64,000 bases of DNA, from the NCBI GenBank assembly GCA_013397865.1, contig VZTI01002590.1:139553-203552 (forward strand), written 5' to 3'. The position numbers and the translations under genes are program-made. Position 1 is the first letter of the stretch. Each line of letters opens with the position of its first letter. The notes beneath the pieces are model-generated. The model made no database searches and was not told the origin of the DNA. It saw only the letters and a program-made list of their open reading frames with translations. This document shows positions 49,336-59,974 of this stretch, piece after piece. This stretch comes from Struthidea cinerea (Eukaryota > Chordata > Aves > Passeriformes > Corcoracidae).

Positions 49336-52300
49336 CTGAAAAGTAAACATGGGTGAGTAGCAAGTGTGAAATCAAATCAATGCTCACAACAAGTCTTAGT
49401 CCTGTGACAGAACACTGTCAATCAACAGTTTGTTATTGAAAGAATATAAAACTTTTGGGGAAGATGCCAGGGGCAGAGAATCTTGGGACTTCACTGGAGG
49501 ATAAAAATTCTTCCATCATCCAGGACACTGGATGCAGCAAAGCCTGTGGCAAAAGACACAAAGAAAGGGAGAAGTTTTGTACTTTTCAATAAGCAAAATG
49601 TTCAGGGGTGTGGGGATTTAATGGCTTGAGGATAAGCCACCCACATTGTAGAGTGAATGCTCTTCAACTCTCTCAGTTGCTGCTTCTGGGTATGAGGAAC
49701 GAATCTTTTAGTACTCCAAAGAAACCTAAATAAAGTGGCTTGGCAGTAAGTAGGTCTAGCACAAACCCCAAGATTTAGAGTATAAAATTGATTTATATTT
49801 CAATTTCAAAAAAAGAAGCCTGACCTAGAGCAAAAAGAAAGCAATTTGAAGGCAGAAAAAAAAAAAAAAAATCTGTGACAAACTTGGCTTTTAATTTCAC
49901 AATTTTTGCAATTTTCTGTCTTTGTGCATTAATTAGACTACTTGCTCATATGATCCCTAGCTCAGGGGGAGGGGAAATAATTAAAAATAAAGCAAAGAAA
50001 AGGAATTTTAATTATCTACTTGAAAAAGAACTGATTTCTCTATAGAAGTACAGAGTGTAGTATTATTGAATAAGTTTTTCAACTGTCTGGGGAACAAAAA
50101 AAAGGAATAAATGTCACTAAGAAATAGATAAGTAATTAAATAGGAAGTCAGCATCTGCAAACACATTTCTGATGTTTTTATCTTCAAAACATGGACACTT
50201 TATTCCACTACAGTGTGGTATGTGCTATACAAATTTCAATATACTGTAATAAGTCATAGAATTGGTCTATACGTAGGCATGGGTAAAAACCCTTCCCACA
50301 CCTCTCAGATTTCTGAAAAGGAGGCAGGGGTCATGAGCAACAAACAATCTGGAGTACCACAGAAAAATATGGAAATATCCAGCAACTCCTTCCAACAACT
50401 TTTTTCATTAAACACTTTTTATGAAGTTGAGATCCAATGAGATGAGAAAGGAAGTCTTTCTGTCAATAAATAAGCGGACAAGTGAATAAAAGTAAGAAAC
50501 AAGCATAGGAATAAGTGGTCTTATTTTTCTTCAATGTGGTTGCATACACTAAATTTGTACGTAATTAGTTTTTCATTCTCTTCTGACACTTCAATTTGAC
50601 GAAGATCAAATCCTGTGAGAATCTTGCATTGCCACATCTGTATTAGTTACCATTTGTGTTGGAAACACTAAGCTTGATATACAAGTGTAATCTAAATTAT
50701 CTTTTAGCACTCTCACTCGAGTTCTCACAGATAACAATAACAGCTATATTATATACTTATATTTATCTACAACAGTTTTAAGATAATATCATCTCAGTGC
50801 TTAGAAGCAGCAAGTGGGTATTTGGAACAATTTGGAACATAAAGAAAACAAAAATTATGTACCTGTCACAGCACAGAAGTCATTGTATTAAGCTATTTTG
50901 TACCTGAATAATGTGTTCATTTTTGATCACTTTGTTTCAAAAAGCAATTTTTAAAATATAAAATTTATAAAGAAGAATGACAGGAAAATGAAAGCTGTTT
51001 ATCTAAAAGTCTCAGTATGCTTTAACATATTAGTTAGTCTACAAAAGAGACAATTGAGGATGTATTCAAAAAGTTGACTAGAAAAGCATTCAGTACTGAA
51101 TTTCGAAAAACAGACATTCGTTAGAAAAGATTTTACTTTCACGTAACAATTCTCGGTCTGTTAGGACTAACTAGGTATTATATCACTATGGCAGAAATAG
51201 ATTTTTATTTTGCTAATCATACTTTCCCCCTTAAATTTAAAAATCAGAACTCTTAGCCTATTTGTAACAAAAGGCTCAGCTTCTACCTGTTTTGGTAGCT
51301 GATATTTACATTATGCATGTAAATTACTACTTTTTTGTTTATATTTTATCTAATGTTAGCAAAGCAGTGTCTCAAGATGACCTCTACCAATTTTTCAAAA
51401 CTCAAACTGATGCACATTGTCTTCTAGAGAAACTTTACAAAGAAAAAAATATCTGCACAGAGGTGCAGAGATTTTATATAATAAAAAAGGCACCTAGAAA
51501 GGGCAATGCTCCCTTGCATGTTGCTGAACTTACAAACATTTATTTACACAGTCATCTGATGCCTGCATTTCACTGATGGAATGTGGGCAACTTCACAGCT
51601 GCCATGGAGAGCACCAGAAGGTGAGTCAGTATGAAGAAAGGCAGAAAAATGAGAAAATATAAATATTCTCACCAAGGAAAAGCTACTCCTGTAAATAAGA
51701 CAAAACATTAGAAAAAGTCAATTTGTTAATTGCAAATTAGTTAACAGCTAAAAAGCAATTAATGTTACCCATAATAAAAATTAAAACCTAAACTGAGGTG
51801 CCTTGAAATCTTTGACAGGGATGAATTAAAAAATGGCCATAATGAAACTACTTGTCTTTCTAATGAATTATGACAGTTTGTTTTGCCACCTACAAAAAAA
51901 AACCAAAAAAAACCCCAAAAAACCCCCCAAAAAAAACAAAACAAAAAAAAAAAACCTCAAAAAACCTCCAGCAAAATAGTCAAGAGCCCATCATTAATGG
52001 GTAAATACAAATGTGTGTTTCTTCTGGTGTTTATTCAATCTTCTACATTTTCAAGAAGGTCTCTCTGTCTCTATTACGCTAGATGAAATAACACATTATT
52101 TAACATTTTAAACCAATGTCTGCATTGTACAGCTCAGCATAATTTGTATTTCAAATGCAGTTCTACTAAATATTTTCAAATACTTTAACATATTTTTAAC
52201 CGTAAATATTTTCGAATACCTAAAAAGTTCTATCAAAAAAACCTCACTGTAGTTTTTATCTCTTGAAACTTCAGCACATTCAAAGCACCCCTTATTATAC

Positions 52301-52555
52301 AGTATCCCTACCAGTTGGTTACAAAAGTCCTGCACACACTAGAGCTGCTGCCAGTGCGACAGGAAGGCTGGACCAGAAAAATGAGCAGTAAGAAGGCATG
52401 GATGGTATGCTTTATCCACTCTGATTTTCTGGCTAGAAAGGAACAGCTAAAGCAGAGGAGATACCTTAAGAACACTTCATGGCAGAGTAATAGTACCACT
52501 CATGCTACTCATTTGAATGAAGGAAGGAAAAATGGAGGAAATAAAGTTTGCCTAC
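49336..52555 (-). other. DMD: DMD intron 31
   Basis: Intron of 3,220 bp with donor CAG|GTAGGC and acceptor CTTTTCAG. It contains a 16-base poly-A (49856-49871) and an A/C-rich tract (51893-51966). The remaining sequence is unique and AT-rich. Confidence 0.92.
51893..51966 (+). repeat. A/C-rich low-complexity tract with C-runs
   Basis: A-runs are interrupted by CC, CCCC, CCCCCC and single C. The dystrophin sense strand is T-rich with G2 to G6 runs. No coding value is attached to the lysine/proline-rich frame across it. Confidence 0.9.
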
Positions 52556-52666
52556 CTGTGCCACATCAATTTGGGAAAGCACTCTTTTGGCAGCATCTTT
52601 ACCCCGGTTTCGTTTCTTCATTTCTTCCAAACTAATCTCGTGGCTGGTTAGTTCAGATTGTATTTT
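52556..52666 (-). CDS. DMD: Dystrophin exon 31 (111 bp, spectrin repeat 10)
   Basis: The 37 codons begin KIQSELTSHEISLEEMKKRN and end RVLSQIDVAQ. Human exon 31 (about 1412-1448) has KIQSDLTSHEISLEEMKKHN and the same RVLSQIDVAQ. It is the shortest full-length-isoform exon here. It lies in repeat 10, in the lipid-binding part of the rod described for repeats 10-12. The acceptor is TTCCAACAG with an oligo-T tract and the donor CAG|GTAGGC. Phase 0/0, human length. Confidence 0.98.
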
Positions 52667-52784
52667 CTGTTGGAAAAAAAAGACAGCAGTCAGCAAGGTT
52701 GGAAGGAAAACTGTATGCTGTTTAAATTATTTGGAACAGTTGATTTTGAAACGCATTGAACAGCAGTACTAGTCTGTACAGCAC

Positions 52785-52935
52785 TTCCAGCAGCACGAGG
52801 GAGGTGACCCTGCCCCTCCACTCAGCCCTGCATCTGGAGTGCTGTGTCCAGCTCTGGGCTTCTCAGTGCAAGAGAAACATGGAGTTCCTGGAGCAGCTCT
52901 AGTGGAGGATGACAAAGATGATTAAGGGGCTGAAT
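52785..52935 (+). mobile_element. CR1 LINE fragment, forward
   Basis: The segment cacgagggaggtgaccctgc, then ctggagtgctgtgtccagct, ctgggcttctcagtgcaag and acaaagatgattaaggggct follows the avian CR1 ORF2 3' region as I recall it. Both ends are truncated: neither the 5' body nor the octamer 3' tail is present. It is opposite in direction to DMD transcription. Confidence 0.82.
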
Positions 52936-54486
52936 TTATTTTTTCTGAAGGAAAACAACAGCTTTCATTGGAAAAATGAAATGGAAAAAGAAACTTTTTT
53001 CTTGGAACTTTCTTTGAAATTTTCTTTTCTTGGAAAGAACATTAAAAGTTAATCATGGGAAAAAATAGAAAAGTTATTTGCTTGACTATTCTTAATTCTT
53101 CTTATTTTCACAGTAACACCAGGCAAGGTGAGACAAAACTGATCAAAGTGTCCTGTAAGTATAACATCATCTTCATCTTAGAGAGCTGTGCTATATCTAA
53201 AACAGTACACAATTTGTGATGTGCTACTGACCAGAATCTATGTTCAGTATCACTTTTCTGTAGTTAATTGCACAATGACACGCAGTTCATTATTATAATA
53301 ATTTAATGTATATTCTAACACACATTTCTGGTTAAGTCTGTCCACAAAATCAGAGTGTGATCCAAAGAAAAACATCAGCTTTTTTGGCTCCCCATAAATC
53401 AACCTTACAAGAAATAATTAACTTAAGCAGTGTTGGCTACTGCAAAGTAATGGAAAATAATTCCCAGAAAATATATTAATACAATATACCTCAGGATGAT
53501 TCACATATATTTATGTTTAAATTACTGGAAAATAAGAAAATGAAATTATTAGCAGAATTGCTAGACAGCACTACTGAGAAAAATTACCCTATGAAATAAA
53601 GACAAGAAGGTATGTTCCCATCATAAGATGCATTTGAGGCCATTACGCCTGCATTAAAAAGTGATTTTACATTTAATCCTTTTTTTAACGGTATACAGCA
53701 TTTTTCATATACTCTGAAGACCAGGTATAATTCGAAATATATGCTCATAAATTTATCTCACACTACAGTAACTTTTATAGTAAAAATTAATATACATATA
53801 TTTTTAATCACATTTTCATAGGTTATTAAGTATAAAATGTGTACACAATATGCTGCCCATTTTATATGGATATTACATGGTTATAATGACTTCTATACCT
53901 TATAATGTGTTACGTATTTCCGCACTTTACTGAAAGCAGTTTTGCACTGCTTTATATTGAAAGTTATACTATATTTATATTCAACTTATATTGAAAGTGT
54001 ATTAAAGTAAATTTTAAGAGAAAAAGACTTACAAAACTACATGAAACCATTAAGTCTTTTCTAAGTTTAATTTCAAGAACATACATACGACTCTAAATTA
54101 ATCAGTACTATTTGGAGAATTAAAATATTTTTCTAAAGCAAAGTATTTGTAAAAGCAAAATGACTAGCAGAGACCTCCAAATTTAGATAATTTTTTCTTC
54201 TGAAATTATCATAATTGTATATTTTTGATTTTTCATGTTTTGAGTTCTCCTTGACAAGGCTATTTAATGAATGGCCAGCAACATCTGGAGCAAATAATAG
54301 AATTTTTCTAAACATGATATTTAATTTTTGAGAAAACAAAAATGGTCAAATAAAAGAATGGTACTGATACCATGAGGATTTTTTGCCTTTTCGTTAAACC
54401 CCTGTTATGCCTTTTTACAACTTCTGTATTCTTAGTGCTTTTTTCCTACATTCTTGGACTTGTTTGTTCAGCTAGGAGAGCAAATA

Positions 54487-54791
54487 TGTTAGAGGTTTCA
54501 TAGTTAGGGATCAGAATGCCTCAGACCCCAAGGTCCTCTCCAGAACACATTTTGTAAACTACGACAGAACCATCCAGGGGAAAGTTCCTTGGGGAGCGGG
54601 ACTCACTCGAGCCTCCCATTGGAGAATTTATGATAGATATGCTAATTAGTAAGACCTATAATGTAATACCAGATCTTTTGGGTGGGGATTTTTTTGCGGT
54701 GTGCATGGAGGTGCATTCGACCTGGACGTAGTGCACCGAAGGATCCTTAAAATAAATACAGAGGTAAAATCCCTTTTTTCCCTTCTAACCA
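54487..54791 (+). mobile_element. Candidate solo LTR of an endogenous retrovirus
   Basis: The block is clearly denser and GC-richer than its flanks. It starts TGTTAGAG and ends TCTAACCA, near-inverted termini of the TG...CA kind. Inside are an inverted CCAAT (ATTGG, 54618-54622), TATA-like AT runs near 54657, and AATAAA at 54751-54756 after ggatccttaa, the order expected of U3-R-U5. I did not find a clean target-site duplication at these limits and cannot name the family, so both identity and ends are provisional. No internal retroviral genes are present. Confidence 0.4.
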
Positions 54792-57700
54792 TGTTTGACT
54801 CTTGATTTTAAGACCAGGAAAAGGCATCAGTACCACCTAGAGGAGAAGGTTTATTTAATTGCTGAACATTTATTTTTTCCTTGACTAAGTTTAAAATTCC
54901 CCCTTGAAGTGTGTTTGAGTTGCAACAGGATTATCATCCTTTTTTGTGCCACACACAGACCCCACTGGTGGTGATTCAGGATTAGTTAGTACCAGAAGCC
55001 AAATAACTTTTTGATGTCTTGGATGTCAGAACTGCATATAAATGGAAGAAGCAAATCTGAATGTTAAAAAATACACTGTATCACACCCAGTATTTCAACA
55101 GTTTGCTTCTGCACCTCATCAATGAACTGGTTTTTGGTTGCATTTTCCAATTTACTTTGTTCAACCTCAGAGTCACTCCCGAAAGCATATAATTGAACAG
55201 TTCTTATCTGAATAGGTCAGAACAGCACAGTACAGATAAGGGTAGTGTTTAAGCAATTAGGTATTATGGGACATTGCATAGAGATTGTTCTATCTTACTA
55301 TTTTAAATTGCACTGCAGGAGAGACATGAAGCATCATCTACTCTGACATAAAAACGTGGAATTGGAGAGAACAAACACATTAGAGGAAAGATTAAGAGAA
55401 TAGTTAGTAAGGCTTGTAGCAAGGAAAGCATTTTTTTTTTATTATTTTTTATTTGCTACTGCTACTCACAGGCAGAAAGATTAAATCAGTCCTGAAGAGA
55501 TACAAAAGAATTTATAACACCTGCCTAGGATATCCATTATTATTCAATTTTTAAATGACCACTTTGACTTTTGTGTTGCTTTTGACTCACAAATTTATTG
55601 TATTGACTTCTTAACATCCATAAGAAAACACTATTTTTTCTGCTATTATCCCCACTTCTTCTTTTCTCAGTGGCTCCTATTTATTTTCTATTTTTTTTTT
55701 TTTAAAGACCAAAACTTACCTTCATTTAATTTCTAGAATATGAGAATATATGTGCTGTATGTAACAAAGCAATACTGTCGTGCATAAATTACTGTGTCCT
55801 ACAGCTTAAGGATTCTCATTTGCCATCACTGGCAACCTTTCAGGAAACTTGCAAAGCTTTTGTTTATATATTTATATAAATACGTGTATATATATTTAAA
55901 AGTAAAAGCATTATAACATATAGACATAGATGATGATGTTACAGCATGAATGACATACAGGTAGGTCCTAACTGAAACTGCATACTTAGTTATGGACAGT
56001 AACTTTCAAGAAATATTAACTGGAGAGTCCAAATGAGAAATGTAGAACAGGGTAGAACCATGACTGACAAGGCAAGACTGGAAGCTGGACACAATAAATG
56101 AGTTAAAAACACAGTGTTCAGATGCTATGGAGATGTGTGGAGGGTGACAGCCTCTACAGTACAGAAATCTCATGGATATGCAAACTTAACACATAACAGA
56201 ATGTAAGCTTATGCTTCTGAATAACACTTATCAACTCTTCCCTCTGACCACCGATCCACATATGGCTTAATAAAACAATTCTCACAATTTCCAGGAGAGA
56301 AAAGGTAAGTGTAAGTAACATTTTCCTAAGTAGACAACTGTGACTTCTTTGTCCCAAAATATTAGCCTGAAGGCAATGAAGCACGGCATCATTCTTGTCA
56401 AGTAACACCTTGAGAAACTGAACAATTCTGCTATTGTATTCATCACATTACTTTGGTTTTGAACCGAGCACAAAGATACTATAAAAATAGATTAATAGCC
56501 ACCTTCACTTAGAAAACAGCCAGACATGTAGTTCTTATCACTACAGAACTGGAATTATCCAAGGAATTTATTGGAAAGGTAGATTACTTTTGCACTTTTC
56601 AAAAGCACAATATTGAGTTCTTCTCCACACCACAATTTATGTGGTTTGACTAGGGAGAACAACAGACAAGTGATTTATCATATGCAGGTGAGAAATGAAA
56701 TAAGTCTATTTTCTCTCCTAGAATGTAAAAATGTTCATGTAGTCACGCAGACTAAGCAGAAGCACAAAGTGGAAATTCTCTCTTCCATCAAAAGTCATTG
56801 AATAACAAAGCTACAAATAATTATTCGAAAAATATTTTCTCATATAAATGTAATATTTTTGGTACCGATTTATTTTCTTCCTGTCAGTTAAAGAATACTT
56901 GAAAAAAACTCACCAACTGCAAATTCTTGTGATGATGGCTTCATTCTCTGTATTTTTTTGGTAAATTTAGAAAATGAAAAAGTCTTCCACTGGGAGCATG
57001 AGATCAAGCACACAAAAAAATAATCTTTCCTTTTGGAACATTGCTTTAGAATTTACCTCACTTGAGGTTTTGTCATCATTGGACCTTGAGAAATCTGAAC
57101 TGATTTATCTCTGTGGTTGGTGATAGTTTTTTTTGTCTGAATACATCATCTTTAGTTGTACTCCAAATAACTTGGGTAACATTGGCTCTCTAGCATTAAA
57201 TTCTCAGCGCCACATGGTGGAGTAAGAAGCACACAAAATTTATATTCAGAAAGTGATCCTAAGGAGAAGTTGAACAGCACATATTTGATCTCCCTTTCTT
57301 TCTGTCACGTTTCTGAAAAAGCTAAACTGATCATTTCACTTAAAAAGAGGTGCTAAATATAATTTTGTTTTCTCAGGTTAATTTCTGATCAGCTGAAACA
57401 AAGATTATTCCTCCTATCAATGCTCTAAATGGATTTTTTGAAGCAAACACACAGAGGTCCCAAGCCCTCAGCAGCTTTCTGATTATAAATTCCCCCATAT
57501 GTTCTTTTAGAAATGCAACACATATTGCTGAATGGTTTGCTAAATCCCTCAGCATGGAAAAACTGATCCCTGCCCAGAAAGCAACACCACTGACTGAAAG
57601 ATTCCCATTCCAGCTGTGCAGACACTATTGTAGGTATCTTATATGAACAAACTGTTTCTAGCTCTACAAAAGAACTGTGCCAGCAGAAGCTCCACAGGAG

Positions 57701-58609
57701 ACCTGGCCATTCAGGATGTGCTGTTCTGCCACTGGCTGGGGTGGCTCTTTGCTGGAGGAATGACTCAGTCTCTTTACCCACATAAAAATGATTGTTTATT
57801 CCCTTTCCCTCTAAGGATTTTAAAGAGCTTCACAACTGAACTTCAGAGAACTTCAATATTTGCATTAAACCTGTTCAGTTCTTAATTAAGTTTTTTTTTC
57901 ATTAGGTCTCACTGGCACCATAAAATAAAAACATGAAAGGGAAAAACTCAGCAGCCTCTATGCTGGTTTTCCCACAGTGGATATAATACAATCGGGTGAA
58001 CCTGACATTAGACAATAAAATCTCAAGAAAAATAACAAGTTTTGCAAAGGCACTGAGCTGAAATTTTCTTATGAAAGTGTGCTAATTAAGGTTGATTGGG
58101 TTTTGTGCTGCTTCAGTTTTTGAAGTTCTGAATTACTTCCTTCTACACAGTCTGTAGTAATTCCCGATAAAGTACCTGAGGATGCACATAAACCAGATGC
58201 ATCCACGGACATGTGAAGCATATAAGGGTCCAAACACACCATAAAAAAAAAGTACATTTTCATATAAAATTTTTCTTCTAGTATTCATTCTATATAATTA
58301 CAAGATGAGAAAATAAACTGATGCATCTTTTAAAAAATGTTACTTTTTATCTTATTAAAAAAAATTGCTTACATCATTCTTATTTCTAGGAAGGAGAAAA
58401 ATAATTCAAGAGGGTCAACAGCTAACATTGTTTAGGATTCAAACTGATTTGTCTAAATCTGTTACTGTACTGATATAAATTAAAATAAAATAAAGTAGGA
58501 TACAAAATATTTTCAAAATAAGACTGAATCCAGATGTGGCCCTATTTTCCAAATACAGAATTTATAGTCCCTACATACACATAGAAATAGCTGCATGTGC
58601 CTACAAGTG

Positions 58610-58630
58610 CACACACACACACACACACAC
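58610..58630 (+). repeat. (CA)n microsatellite
   Basis: An uninterrupted alternation of C and A, about ten units, in intron 30. Likely polymorphic. Confidence 0.92.
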
Positions 58631-59638
58631 AAAGAAACTGCAAGGTACATCTATCTACATGTTAATTCAAAAGACATAGTAACCTTTATTTCTGAAAGGA
58701 GAGAATAAATGATTTTCAGGCTGCATATAATTAGCTCTGAATATATTTAAGATCATCTAAGCTACTCCCTACAAGGTAATAATTTTTTTGAAATATTTAA
58801 ACTCAACAGACATGCTAAAAAAAACCATAACTGAATGTCTCTTCTAAAATCATTGTAAAAGCATTCATTTTCAACTTCCCTGTAGCTTTTTTCCCTTTTT
58901 GTTTACTTTCATAATCTGACTGCCTAAATTTAGATGAAGTTAACAGAAAAGTTGAGGTATATAATATTGTAGACTGTTAATAGTTTTATTGCACAGATAT
59001 TTGGTTTTATTTCATTCATATTCTTACCCTCTTAATGCTGCAGGCAAGTAGACTTTACAGAAGAAAGAATGAAAGAGTAAAAATGATAATTAGATGTACA
59101 TTTTTATTTCAAAGACTCAATAAACTATGTGTAAAGATTGGAAAAAGCTCTTTCCACTGAACTTATGTGAGCTGTAAAAGTTTAAATATAAGTACATTGA
59201 TGTGCACATGATGAAATAATTAACAATGTTGTCTATGTTTCAATAATTTAGTAACAAACCCTAGGCCACATAATCAACTTTGCAAAAGAGCCATCTAAGA
59301 GTAGTGAAGATGATGAATTTCCTCTTTCTATGATGGGAGCTGGATTTTAAAGAATCACATTGCTTATCCTTGTCATTTTAAAATTACTGCATAGTCTCCC
59401 ATGATATTTGTAGCTTTTTACACCTTTTCGACTGGTATATAAAATAAATAAGAAGGAAAATATGACTTTAATAGGAGAGTAGCTTAAACTACTCAAAGTA
59501 ATCCCCCACAAAATTTACTTGCACTTTTGTGCTGATCATGTTGCAAATCCTCTTTAATGAGAGGCTGAGGGAAAACCAAACACTCTGGTTGATTAAGAAA
59601 ACTAGTAAACACGTAAGCTCAACCTGTGTACAACTTAC

Positions 59639-59800
59639 CTGTGCTTCCTGAGGGACCTGTGCTGCATCCACTCTGTCTGCAGTGTAGGCTGTTAACTGTT
59701 TGTCAATAACAGCCAGGGACTCTTGGATCAAGCGCAGCGTTTTGTCAGTCTCCTGTGCAGATTGAATACTCTGTTCAAGACTTTTCTGTCTTCTCACGGC
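59639..59800 (-). CDS. DMD: Dystrophin exon 30 (162 bp, end of repeat 9 to repeat 10)
   Basis: The 54 codons begin AVRRQKSLEQSIQSAQETDK and end DAAQVPQEAQ. Human exon 30 (about 1358-1411) has AVRRQKLLEQSIQSAQETEK and DAAQMPQEAQ. It encodes the repeat 9/10 boundary. The acceptor is TGTTTTTAG and the donor a consensus CAG|GTAAGT. It is spliced to exon 29 in full-length dystrophin (outside the window) and should be the first shared exon of the retinal isoform Dp260, whose own exon lies 135 bp upstream. Its phase-0 start suits both partners. Confidence 0.98.
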
Positions 59801-59935
59801 CTAAAAACAATGACAACGCTATCAGCATTCACAATAATAATGCATATAAAACATTTTTTTCCACACATTTTTTTTTTCTCCAAAAAAGTTCAGGCAAAGA
59901 ATCAGACACAGGACTCCTGACTTGTGCTCATCCAC
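59801..59935 (-). other. DMD: Short intron between the Dp260 exon and exon 30
   Basis: The 135-bp interval has a GT start after the Dp260 codons and ends TTTTTAG before exon 30, so it would be spliced out of the Dp260 transcript. In full-length dystrophin it is the 3' end of intron 29. If retained, the Dp260 frame stays open into it and stops near 59822. Confidence 0.7.
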
Positions 59936-59974
59936 CTTTTTGTAGGATAAATTGCGCATCTTTTTGCCACCCAT
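59936..59974 (-). CDS. DMD: Dp260-specific start exon (13 codons)
   Basis: On the minus strand, ATG at 59972-59974 opens a frame reading MGGKKMRNLSYKK, followed directly by GTGGAT, a usable GT donor at 59935-59930. The retinal isoform Dp260 of mammals starts, as I recall, MSARKLRNLSYKK; nine of 13 positions agree or are conservative and RNLSYKK is identical. The junction is phase 0, so splicing to exon 30 gives ...LSYKK-AVRRQ with no shift. The intervening intron is only 135 bp. Dp260 lacks the N-terminal actin-binding domain and acts at photoreceptor synapses with the dystroglycan complex. Upstream, TTTGTTTCTTACAG ending at 59985 looks like an acceptor, so this may be a 49-bp second exon rather than a first exon. 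An AUG 84 nt upstream is also in frame. Confidence 0.85.

Larger units (their letters stand above)
52667..59638 (-). other. DMD: DMD intron 30
   Basis: Intron of 6,972 bp with donor CAG|GTAAGT and acceptor TCCAACAG. It contains a CR1 fragment (52785-52935), a possible solo LTR (54487-54791), a (CA)n microsatellite (58610-58630) and a GC-richer unassigned block (57421-57790). No further gene is recognised. Confidence 0.9.
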
